Shown in pieces: positions 7,646 to 16,056 of a DNA stretch of 16,056 nucleotides. Within the stretch, counting starts at the first letter, position 1, and every line of letters starts with the position of its first letter. This DNA comes from Amoebophrya sp. AT5.2 (lineage: Eukaryota > Sar > Dinophyceae > Syndiniales > Amoebophryaceae), in assembly GCA_005223375.1 (NCBI GenBank), contig RXOD01005076.1, positions 1-16,056 on the forward strand. Direction: 5' to 3'. The notes beneath the pieces are model-generated. The model made no database searches. It saw only the letters and a list, made by a program, of their open reading frames with translations, and was not told where the DNA came from. Position numbers and translations under genes: made by a program.

Positions 7646-10600
7646 ATGAATCTTGAGCAGCGGCGGATTCGGCAGGAGGCTTGCTTGCAGGCGTATCCGG
7701 CTCCGGAGGGACTCAGTTGGGGCGAGCTCTACGAGGACGTTTCCAGGTTTAACCGAACCTTCCTCGGTGATGAAAACTGGAATGCCGGCCGCGGGAACCT
7801 GGTTGCGCTCTCGGCCGACGGGTTCCAAGATGCGTCAAAGGCGACCCGCTGGCTCGACTGGGCCAGCGGAAGGACCTTCACGGAGGAAGGGGACGATGCC
7901 GAGGAGCAGGAAGTCTTCCCGGCAGCCGGTCGTAGTGGGCTCGAGGCGAGATCATCATCAAGGAGTTCTTCCATTGCAAGCAGCGAAGACATAGGAAAGC
8001 GGCAGGAGCGGCACAGCGGCCGAGGCCATCAACTCCTACAACATCGAACAGCGTATAACGGCACTAGAACTACGAGCGGCCGCGCCACGGTGCCCCGCCC
8101 GCGAGACTTCCAGTACTACTACGACAAGTTCCGGTGGTGGCGAGAGAGGCTCGACTGCGGGGACAAGGCCACGCACGACGGCGACAAGTACCCACACGGC
8201 TGCTGCACGTACGGACACATCGCCATCCAGTTCATCTGGGCCATTCTGGAGCGGAGCCGCAACCGGCTGGAGGCCGTGCTGCACCAGTTCCTGTTCGAAA
8301 ACTGGAACGCCCTGTACCACACGCCGTGGCCGGTCGTCCACCTGGCGTTCAAAGCGATGGTGGCAACCAGTATGCTGGGTAGTTTCGACGTGCACTGGCA
8401 GGAGCCGTCCGGGTCGGTGGCGACGATGTTGGGGGCTGCGTCAACAACACCTTCATCGACGTCCTCCTCCGACATTCTTGATAGTGATTTGCACTCGGAA
8501 TCTGGTGTTCTTTTGTCGGACGAATGGAAGCACAAGACGCTGCGGTTCTCGCCCGTGGCAACGACGGCTCACGCGGAGGGGCGCTGTGCGGTTGGTCGTG
8601 GTCGTGATGCAGCTGCCGATCATGTGTCTACCACTTCTGACACTGCTGTTCGCCTCCTGGAGCTGTTTTCGGAGCACACGGCCGCGCCGTCGAGGGAGGC
8701 GCGCTACTTCGCGGATGGTCTCGCGCCCATCGACCACGCGGTGGACTCACCGCGGTACGCTGCTCACACCAGTAGAACAAGTGCTTCTACATCCACACAA
8801 GAAGATGCGCCGGCTTCAAAAACTGCCTTTGCGGCGCGTGAAAGGCGGTCGCTCGCGCTGCTCCGCCGCCAGGCGGTGTTCACTAAAGAGCGGCGGACCG
8901 ACGAAACCGTGGCCGACGAGGGCACGGACTACCGAACCACCGACATGAGGTACGGCTACGGGGCGTTCTCGCCACTGAGGGTATTCAACCAGTGGCGGTC
9001 CGAAACGAACAGCGAGGAGCGGGACGCAGTGTGCGAGCGGTGGGAGCAGAGTTCAATGGAGGAGGACATGGTGACAACGGGCAACGAGCAGCAGCTGGTG
9101 GAAGGCGGCGGCCGCGGCAAGATGAACAAGAACACCAGCTACAGCAGAGTTTCTCAAGAACAAGAACACTTTCGTTTTCCTTACTACGACGTCCATGGGT
9201 TTCAGAAGCGGCTGGATCGGGATTTCTGTGCCGAATCTGAGTACATACATGGGTACCTAAAGCTGGGCATGGACGCTACGGCGTCGAAGGTCACACCGAC
9301 CTATGCGATACGGTGGCTGCAGCGCTGGTTCTGGTACCCCATGATGACAAGAATCGACGGCTACGTCAGCCTCACCGACAACGGGGAGTTTTTGAGAGCA
9401 GGAGACGCTGAAGGGGGCAGTTCGAGTTCCCCTGATGGGGTTCTAAAAAATGCTCGAAAAATGAAACCAAGCGCAGCTGCGGCGGGTCGCGGCTCCTCCT
9501 CCTGGCAGACGCACGACGAAAAGGACTTCGTTTCTCGGAGTCTTCCTGCGCTATTGCAAGAACACGCGCCTCCATCTCCATCGGAGGAGGAGGAAGGTTT
9601 CCAGCTGCTGATCAGTGAGGAGAATGGAACAACGGATGGCGACCCCTGCTCCCTGTACAAGCTGACCACGCGCGTGCTGTACAATGCGGGCGCCACGCGA
9701 AAATCCCGCTGGTGCGACACCTTGGCGGGCTGGGTCGCGTCGTGGAGGACGAGGAATCCTCGAGAAGCAGTAGATGTACACGACCTCACAGAGCTTCAGC
9801 TCGTCCGCCTCGCGCTGAAGTACGTCGCCGACCCGTCCAAGCAGCGCGTGGCCCGGACGGACCGGGGCATGGGCTACCGATCCGCGCCGCACGTGCTCGG
9901 GGGGGACCGCACCCGCTCCGTGGTGTACCTGTACAGCCTGCGGTTTTGGGACCGGTTTCGCCGGTTGGTCGAAAAAGAGTTTTTGGAGGTACGGGGCGAC
10001 CTGGACGTGGACTTCCACATGAAACAGCAGTGGAGGGCGTTTGACACGTCCGGCTTCGCGTACGCGAAGGGGGCCGCCCGCGAGCGCGACGACGGCGGCG
10101 CGAGGAAGAAGGCAGGGGGAGAGGCTGGAAAAGAAAGTCAAAAGCAAAACGGAGATTCTGTTGGGGAGAGGACAACTGCAGCAGTGCAAACGACCGAAGA
10201 AGTAGCGCAGGCATCCTCGACGCTGAACGAACAACTCTCTCGCGACGAGCGGCACGCATTGCTGCAGCTTTTGAAGGCGGTGCACGAGTTGTGTGAGGCG
10301 TTCCACTTTCCTTACCTGCTGTCGAGCGGGACGCTGCTTGGGGCACTGCGTCACCACAGCCTCATCCCCTGGACGGGGGATGCCGAAGTCTCCCTCGACT
10401 ACTCCTACTTTCCGTTTGTGTTTAACGTCGCACTGCTGCAGAGCGTTTTCAGCAGCACCGCCGCGACATTTTTAAAAGAATCCACCTCAGCCTCATCAAG
10501 AATGATCTCGACCCAGCTGGCCTCCTGGCTCGCGTCCAACGGAGCCGGTGTCAAGATAGCGGAAAGGATCTTCGGGGTGCGGAAAATGGCTTTGCAGATG

Positions 10601-11836
10601 TATGCGCGACGCCCGTTGTCGCTCAAGTTCTTCTACGACGCGGCCCACGAGTTTTCCGAGCCCGTCCCCGGGTTCAGCTACCGCTTTCCCTACCTCGACA
10701 TCCACCCGAACTACGTCGACGAGGCCGCACAGGACCTGGGCTACACCTCCTACGTGTTCGGCTACAAATTTCCCTTAGCCTGGGCGTATCCGCGGAGACT
10801 CTCCTACATCGAGGGTAGCCCGTTCTACGTCTGGCACAAATCCGATTCCGTGCTGCAGGCTCTTTACAAGGGGAAAGTGAGCGCCTTGAAGGAGTGTCGG
10901 GGCCACCACCTGAACCATCGGGGGTTTTCGATGGGGCTGGAGCGGATGGAGAAAAACTACAACTGCAGCCTGCTCCTGAATGTGCCGTTCGTGGAGCAGC
11001 GCGAAACACAGCCGTGGGTGGCCGAGGAAGAGCTGCTGCGCTTGGTGGTCGGGCCGGTGGTGAAACAGGAAAACATAATGTTGAAATCGATTTTGACTGC
11101 GCCGGACGACGAGGGGAGGACGAGATTGAAGAGGACGGACGGTGCAGATGCAGAGATGGACAGGAGCGTACTTGATGTGGGCAAACAAAATGGGGGAGGA
11201 GCTGCTCCTGATGCTGTTGTTGGACTTGGAGGAGGAGGTGCAGGCGAAGGGGCTATGATCGATAGAAAATGGAAACCCGCAGCGGATGCGGACGATGAAG
11301 AGGCAGAGTTTCTTGAGGATGAAGCAGGCGAGCGCGAGACTCGTCCACGGCCTGGGGGCGCGCTACCAAACGCAAGAAACAGGAGGGGCAGGGGGAGCAC
11401 GGACACGAATAAAGCTCACGGAGCGGCTGATAGTGGAACACTCGATCATCAGCAGTCTGATCGTGATCGATCAGCGGACGATAGAAGACAACCATTGCCT
11501 CGTCTTCGTCGCTGCGACACCATGACCGAGAACCAGGAGCGGCTGTATCAACTCTGCTTCTTCGAGGCTAATACTAATAGAGGTAGAGGGGGAGTGCCCG
11601 TGCACGTTGACGACCTGAAACCACTTGTGGTCGTTCGCATCACACCGGAAAACCAGCGCGCTCGATCTGACGTCCATGTCGCCGCGACAGGAAGGACATC
11701 AGGAGGAGGAGGAGGACCACACGTTGAGACTGAAACTCTCGTCACAAACCGAAACTTCTACCTGCGCACATTGACGAGCGAACATTCCAGATTTATCGGG
11801 GTCTACTTCGTGTCCGTAGAGACTGTCATCATGTGA
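7646..11836 (+). CDS. LicD/fukutin-type nucleotidyltransferase-domain protein
   Basis: A 1396-aa protein. The recognisable part is a LicD-family domain at about 860-1080: G895-T-L-L-G899, R902, I-P-W909, then T-G-D912-A-E914, D1018 in the Y-L-D-I-H strand, and the family's closing pattern E1056-G ... V-L-x-x-L-Y1074. Family members transfer phosphocholine or ribitol-phosphate to glycans, so a glycan-modifying role is inferred; the substrate cannot be told. The usual W-D-x-D-x-D reads W-T-G-D-A-E, leaving only a D-x-E pair. The rest is unusual for the family: about 850 residues precede the domain, including W561-F, L576-T-D578, L583-R, F652-Q-L-L, D713-L-T-x2-Q-L-V and F767-W, interrupted by Ser/Gly/Glu-rich inserts, and a low-complexity tail follows. 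No N-terminal signal or membrane segment is visible. The start follows an in-frame stop at 7625. Near 11400-11520 another frame looks more coding-like, so the C-terminus is uncertain. Confidence 0.87.
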   Translation: MNLEQRRIRQEACLQAYPAPEGLSWGELYEDVSRFNRTFLGDENWNAGRGNLVALSADGFQDASKATRWLDWASGRTFTEEGDDAEEQEVFPAAGRSGLEARSSSRSSSIASSEDIGKRQERHSGRGHQLLQHRTAYNGTRTTSGRATVPRPRDFQYYYDKFRWWRERLDCGDKATHDGDKYPHGCCTYGHIAIQFIWAILERSRNRLEAVLHQFLFENWNALYHTPWPVVHLAFKAMVATSMLGSFDVHWQEPSGSVATMLGAASTTPSSTSSSDILDSDLHSESGVLLSDEWKHKTLRFSPVATTAHAEGRCAVGRGRDAAADHVSTTSDTAVRLLELFSEHTAAPSREARYFADGLAPIDHAVDSPRYAAHTSRTSASTSTQEDAPASKTAFAARERRSLALLRRQAVFTKERRTDETVADEGTDYRTTDMRYGYGAFSPLRVFNQWRSETNSEERDAVCERWEQSSMEEDMVTTGNEQQLVEGGGRGKMNKNTSYSRVSQEQEHFRFPYYDVHGFQKRLDRDFCAESEYIHGYLKLGMDATASKVTPTYAIRWLQRWFWYPMMTRIDGYVSLTDNGEFLRAGDAEGGSSSSPDGVLKNARKMKPSAAAAGRGSSSWQTHDEKDFVSRSLPALLQEHAPPSPSEEEEGFQLLISEENGTTDGDPCSLYKLTTRVLYNAGATRKSRWCDTLAGWVASWRTRNPREAVDVHDLTELQLVRLALKYVADPSKQRVARTDRGMGYRSAPHVLGGDRTRSVVYLYSLRFWDRFRRLVEKEFLEVRGDLDVDFHMKQQWRAFDTSGFAYAKGAARERDDGGARKKAGGEAGKESQKQNGDSVGERTTAAVQTTEEVAQASSTLNEQLSRDERHALLQLLKAVHELCEAFHFPYLLSSGTLLGALRHHSLIPWTGDAEVSLDYSYFPFVFNVALLQSVFSSTAATFLKESTSASSRMISTQLASWLASNGAGVKIAERIFGVRKMALQMYARRPLSLKFFYDAAHEFSEPVPGFSYRFPYLDIHPNYVDEAAQDLGYTSYVFGYKFPLAWAYPRRLSYIEGSPFYVWHKSDSVLQALYKGKVSALKECRGHHLNHRGFSMGLERMEKNYNCSLLLNVPFVEQRETQPWVAEEELLRLVVGPVVKQENIMLKSILTAPDDEGRTRLKRTDGADAEMDRSVLDVGKQNGGGAAPDAVVGLGGGGAGEGAMIDRKWKPAADADDEEAEFLEDEAGERETRPRPGGALPNARNRRGRGSTDTNKAHGAADSGTLDHQQSDRDRSADDRRQPLPRLRRCDTMTENQERLYQLCFFEANTNRGRGGVPVHVDDLKPLVVVRITPENQRARSDVHVAATGRTSGGGGGPHVETETLVTNRNFYLRTLTSEHSRFIGVYFVSVETVIM

Positions 11837-12693
11837 GATCGTGCCGCCCGCCGCTCCGGGTTCCGGAGTTTCAGCTGTAGCGCACCTTTGGGACGTCCCG
11901 ACTGACTCCCGAGCGCGCCTGCAACTGAAGATGTCATCTATGCTGTAGTATAGACTTGTTGCTGTTGCTTTTATGCCCACTCGAAGGCGCACAACCAAAA
12001 TACGCAAGCGCTCCGAAGATGAGGATCAGTGCTGGTCGACATTTGGTCCGCACGGATCACGTTCAGTTCGCGTCTAAGGCGTAGCACCGACACTCGTGCT
12101 GAAGAAACGTCGCACCCACATGTTCATTGATCACGATTGATCATCATGAAGATCGTTCTCCTCGCCTCCGTCAGGTGTTCGTGTTCTTTTGAATTTGATC
12201 CGCTGTTGGTCCCCAGTCGTGAAGCCACAGCCAGAAAGTTCTTTGCGAGCAGCACTTCTGCATCGCAGAAAACTGTCGTGCACTTACGTAGCGTGAGGCA
12301 AGTGCTATATTAAGTTTTTGGGGACAAGCCACAAGAAACTTACTTTTTGCGTCAATGCAAGTGCAGCTTCAGTCACCAGGTCGTGCGGAGGACTCAACAA
12401 ATTAAAATTAAATAACGACATGCATGGACTTGGACGTAGCGTGCGCAAGTAGAGCCGCCTACCGAAGATTGGTTTTGTCGCTCAAGTACATTGAGTTTTT
12501 GCTGAAGTAGTATTTTTTTCTTTATCTGGCGTCGCCACATTCGCTTTTTACTAGTAGCTGCGGGTCGTCAGGCTAAACAAAGAGGAAGAGCAGCTGTCGC
12601 GTTGAGCATCTTGTTTCTTTTTCCTCCCCACTGGTAGACAGCTGCATTAGCAGCCGGCGAGGGCTGGGGCTCCTGAGCTGCTACAGCAGATTG
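11837..12693. other. Intergenic spacer
   Basis: About 860 bp without a recognisable gene. It contains a GATC-rich patch at about 12127-12153, an AT-rich patch at about 12399-12416, a stem-loop with arms 12311-12319 and 12334-12342 (one g-t pair, 14-nt loop), and a pyrimidine tract at about 12512-12525 followed by tag trinucleotides. In a trans-splicing organism the last could be an acceptor region for the gene at 12694, but nothing here proves that. Confidence 0.5.
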
Positions 12694-13548
12694 ATGAAGA
12701 TGGCGTCCTCCACGACTACCACTACGTCGCTGTCTCACCAGCAGATGTTGAGGGGACGAACAGGAGCTCCTTTGGCTTTCCGCCGAAAGGTCCGGGGTAG
12801 CATTTGCACCGCCGCAGCGTCGGCGGTGCTCGTCACCACAGCTCTGCAAGCTGTTCTCCTCGCTACCCCGTCCAGGGCGGCAGTAGATTCGGGGCGCGGG
12901 GAACCGGTGGCCACTTCGGCGCGGCCGAAGCTGTTCCGCAGCTCGCTCAAGTTTCGGTCCTCCCCCAAGTACGTCAAACGAAGGAGCAGGCAGCTGCGCA
13001 AAAATAGATTGTTAGCAGGCGACGCCGCGGCCCCGGGGGATGAGGGGCAGGAGCTGCAGGGCGAAAGCGAACAAGATCAGGATGCAAGTAGAACCCCTGG
13101 TCGTGCTGCTGCTGAAGATGATCGTCGTAGACGAGACAGCGTAGAGTCTACAACGTCTTCGTCGACGGCGTTATCGTCTGGATTCTACCTTCCAGCTGGC
13201 CCATCGAAGACAGAACAGCAGATGGCCTCTGCTGGTGGATCTACAACTTCTCGAGGCGCCGCCTCAGCTTTTGCACCTGGCCCAACAGGACGACCGACCG
13301 GGGGCGAATCTTCGGGGACCTCCGCAGCGGCAGCCGGCAGCCATCGGCCGGGTTTCGGAGGTTCGTCCTCCTCCGACACGGGTCTGACCCCAAGCAACAC
13401 CGCGGCCACAGTGGCGCCGTCTACGTCGCCGTCCTACTCAGACATATACTTGAGCAGCCCGCGGTCTAGCTCGCCCGTCCATCGTGCCCGGCGAGCTAGA
13501 CCTGCCACCGGTGCTGCCCGACTCCTCCACTCCGCCTTTCTGTTTTGA
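12694..13548 (+). CDS. Secretory-type N-terminal part of a Ser/Thr/Gly-rich protein
   Basis: A 284-codon frame from the first ATG (12694); a second ATG follows at 12700. The frame is open upstream to a stop at 12574 but has no earlier ATG. A basic stretch with R30-R31-K is followed by a hydrophobic segment at about 36-57 and an A-x-A-like site (S60-R61-A62, then A63), which reads as a signal peptide, or as a signal anchor if uncleaved. After that come a basic patch at about 80-105, an acidic stretch, and long Ser/Thr/Gly/Ala-rich sequence that is probably disordered and a possible O-glycosylation substrate. The last 30 or so residues before the stop at 13546 look out of frame, and the frame starting at 13454 takes over. 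I think this is the 5' part of one gene that continues to the right edge, joined by an unseen intron, a frameshift or a sequence error. Function unknown. Confidence 0.6.
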   Translation: MKMASSTTTTTSLSHQQMLRGRTGAPLAFRRKVRGSICTAAASAVLVTTALQAVLLATPSRAAVDSGRGEPVATSARPKLFRSSLKFRSSPKYVKRRSRQLRKNRLLAGDAAAPGDEGQELQGESEQDQDASRTPGRAAAEDDRRRRDSVESTTSSSTALSSGFYLPAGPSKTEQQMASAGGSTTSRGAASAFAPGPTGRPTGGESSGTSAAAAGSHRPGFGGSSSSDTGLTPSNTAATVAPSTSPSYSDIYLSSPRSSSPVHRARRARPATGAARLLHSAFLF

Positions 13549-16056
13549 GGATATTGGTCCTGCCGGGCTGCACCCAGCGCCAGCGGTTTGGCTGGAGCCA
13601 CCGATCGCCCGGTGCGAAGCGGAAGCCGACAGTGGAGTTGTGCAGTACCGCCCGCCGCTGGTGCTAGAGGTTGAGCCGTTTGATGAGTCAAATGCGGAGC
13701 CGATCATCTGGGGACAGGATGCGCTGTCAGAGGTGCACGACGATGCTGACGAGGAGCATCCCGAAACCGGCGCTGAGACGTTGCCGGCGTCTCCCGCCGA
13801 GGATCTTCCCGACATGATGCAGTTCGACGAGGAGGACGATACTAGCATGCGAGGATCTACATCACCGATGGTTCCAGAAAAATGTGATCCGGCGGAGCGA
13901 CAGAGAGGTGCTCGACAGATGTTGAACCATGACGGCTCAACATTTGTCGCCCGGCATAGCGAAGATGCCCAAGCACGAGAGCAGCGACCTCAAGCGGCGA
14001 AAGTCGCGGGGGCACGCCAGCACACCAAAGCTCCTCCTGCAACAGCCCAAGAACATCAATTTCCTCAACTGGGGTCGTCCGGCAGCGACATACCCATGCT
14101 GGGGGTGCACCGGGAGTCGGATGCGGCGCTGCGCGAGTGGGCGAAGCGAGTCGCCAATGTCGAGCTGAAGGAGGGGGAGTGGAGTACGGAAAGCTTGCGG
14201 GACGCGACGACTTTGGCGTACTTCCTCGGAAACCACTTTTACCCCCTGTACTTCGAGGGGCCGGAGGATTGGGACACTCTGCACCCATCGGTGAGTCTCG
14301 ACCACTTCCACAACGCGGTGCGGCGCCCGGGAGGACGACCACCAATACCGAATTATCAAGCGAAAGCGAAGGTGGCAAGTGGCGGCCCTGCGCGAGACGA
14401 GCAGGATCATGGCACCTCGGCCGCTGATGTGGACGATCCTGCTCTCGCGCAGGACCTCCGCGGAGGAGATGAAAAAACAAAAGCCGCGGCCCCAACACCT
14501 CTCCCGCCTCCGCCGCTTCCGGGCGCACGAGCGACGAGCTACCTGCCGACGATGGCTGTGCACGCGAGCGCGATGAAGGAGCAACTGGAAACGCTGCAGC
14601 GGGCTTTCGCTCAGAACCCGCTTGGAGCGATGTTGCAACACGAACACCGGGGCGGGTCGACAGCTGCAAATCTGTACGAAAAAGAAACCCCGCCAGAGCT
14701 GGAGCTGCTCCGCGCGCAACACCAGTACGAGGACATGATGGCGACGTTGCAATTCTCCGTGCAGCCGCTGCCGTGGCACATTTGGGGAGTGGACGCGGGG
14801 AGGCAGCTCGATTGGTCAAAGGAAGAGGCGACCTCGACCCAAGAGCTGTTGCTGCGGGAGCGGAGGCAAAAGGCCGCGATGAAAAGCGGGAGCGGCGGAG
14901 GAGGAGGAGCAGCATCTGCAGCTGGGTCGTGGGTTGCGGGTGGAAAGCCGGAAGTGCAAACGGCCGCTTCCGTGGAAGCCGAGGCCTTGGCGGCGAAAAA
15001 GAGTGCTAGTCTTCTGAAAAAGATCTTGAAAAAGGAGAACAAAAAAGGGAAAACTTCTAAAGACGCAGTTGGGACGAGCTCGAGCGGAAAAGCTCCCGCA
15101 GCTCTGGCGCCTGCGACGGCAATAAAGGCGACGCCACACCCGTACTCGAAGAGCCCTGCTCCTACACCAGGACAAGCTTCCTCCGCACCAGGAGCCGCGC
15201 CCCCAGTAGAACACCACCCACCTGCAACAAATTCCGCCCCCACCGCACCAGCTCCGAATCGATATCGTGGTCATGCCGCCAGCCCGCCATCTTCCGCTTC
15301 CTACTTGGTCCCTCCTCCGCCGCATGTTCCTCACCCTACGCTAGACGTTGGGAAAGTGACCTACCACCCTTCCGCCCGGCGCAGCAAGATGTTTCTGCAC
15401 CTGCATGTCGCGCAGAACAAGGCGTGGCAGATGCAGAAGTTGCTCACTACCAAGCTCTCCCAGACCATGAACAAGCTGGTGAAGGACAGGGTCTCCAACT
15501 GGGTGCACGTCGCAAACGAGTACTTGCTGAAGCACGCCGGAGTGCTGCGGTCACTGGAGCAGCTGGAAGTGGGTGGAACTAGTGGAACTGCAAGTGTTGG
15601 AACAACCGGAACTGCTGGAGCTGCTCCAGGAGGCGCACCTGGAACAATGGGCGACGCGGGATCGACGGCAAACGCAGCAGCAGGAGCAGTGCTCGGCACG
15701 TATCACCACCTGGATCATACCAGCAGAGCAGGAGCGTCGCCTTCTGCGCATGTGAATGAGGTGGTGTATTCGGACTGGGTCCTGTACGATTGGCAAAAGT
15801 CTATCTCTGACGACGACGAGTTTTCAGGGGCCAGTCTTGACACGACGGATGAATCGCCAGAAAGTGGAGGCTCCGACTGGCCAAAGGCGGCTAAAAAAGC
15901 CGACCGCCGCGCGGTCGTCGCGAAGGCGAGGGCCACCGGCGCAACCCCGAAAGCCACGGCGGGGCAGAGCGGGGTGACCGGAAGTGGTGCGGGCGGTGCT
16001 GGAGCTGGTGCGGCTGCGAACGCGAAAGGTGGGAATCCGATTGCAGAAACAGCATT
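13454..16056 (+). CDS. Long unknown reading frame open to the right edge (3' part of the preceding gene?)
   Basis: This frame follows a stop at 13451-13453 and has no further stop up to the window end: 867 codons, incomplete at the 3' side. Its first ATG is at 13814, but the sequence before that already looks like protein, which argues that it is joined to the frame ending at 13548. Seen in order: a Pro-rich then acidic stretch (13500-13850); a compact, aromatic-rich part around 14205-14275; a poly-Pro run at about 14490-14525; a Met/Gln-rich helical part (14550-14760); a W-H-I-W segment near 14775; Gly-Ala and Lys-rich linkers (14880-15060); Pro/Ala/Ser linker (15080-15340); a helical segment at 15389-15560; and a Gly/Ala/Thr-rich end. 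I recognise no domain. Large antisense frames across this region are shadows: the forward frame has the G/C-ending codons seen in the other genes. Confidence 0.75.
13465..13500. repeat. 11-bp inverted repeat at the frame switch
   Basis: The arms tctagctcgcc (13465-13475) and ggcgagctaga (13490-13500) are perfect reverse complements separated by 14 nt. The structure lies inside the 95-bp overlap (13454-13548) in which translation must pass from one frame to the next. Its gt...ag boundaries at 13464 and 13499 would give a 36-nt excision, which does not change frame, so it does not explain the switch by itself. Confidence 0.75.

Noticed and set aside
12691..12693. TTG as the start codon of the signal-peptide frame
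   Set aside because: Nuclear genes normally start at ATG, and an ATG follows immediately at 12694.
13857..14915. 352-codon antisense frame
   Set aside because: It is low-complexity Ser/Arg/Pro/Ala and lies opposite a + strand frame that is open for 867 codons with consistent G/C-ending codons.

Overview
The window looks like nuclear DNA of a eukaryotic microbe. It carries very long single-exon reading frames with G/C-ending codons, proteins stuffed with Ser/Ala/Gly/Glu low-complexity inserts, a fukutin/LicD-type transferase, AT-richer intergenic spacers, and a complex tandem satellite. All convincing genes lie on the + strand. That layout, with few recognisable introns and rapidly evolving unknown proteins, would fit an alveolate such as a dinoflagellate or syndinian relative, but this is inference and no marker gene proves it.

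Layout. Positions 1-1416 hold a higher-order satellite: 51-bp monomers, each with a 24-nt near-perfect palindrome, grouped in blocks of 8 or 9 and separated by a ~160-bp spacer that has its own stem-loop. Positions 1417-1926 are non-coding as far as can be seen. Positions 1927-2535 encode a 202-aa charged coiled-coil protein with an internal duplication. Positions 2536-3135 are an intergenic spacer with short repeats. Positions 3136-6951 encode a 1271-aa unknown protein with an SH3-like segment, a Cys cluster and two copies of a previously unnamed module. Positions 6952-7645 are spacer with a relict of the satellite palindrome. Positions 7646-11836 encode a 1396-aa protein with a LicD-type nucleotidyltransferase domain near residues 860-1080. 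Positions 11837-12693 are spacer. From 12694 to the right edge there is a probable single gene in two frames: a signal-peptide-bearing Ser/Thr/Gly-rich first part (12694-13548), then a frame open from 13454 to the end of the window (867 codons). The switch lies at or near an 11-bp inverted repeat.

How the parts relate. The 1271-aa and 1396-aa neighbours share short motifs (W-F ... L-T-D-x4-L-R; F-[EQ]-[ML]-[LI]; D-L-T-x2-Q-L-V-x2-A-L), and the first two parts of this pattern seem to occur twice in the 1271-aa protein. This suggests a common module, linked in one of the two proteins to a glycan-modifying LicD domain. The strongest points for a second look are this shared module, the variant LicD metal motif, the frame switch near 13.5 kb, the frame ambiguity near 11.45 kb, and the palindromic higher-order satellite. 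No mobile-element protein, CRISPR array, rRNA or tRNA was recognised.
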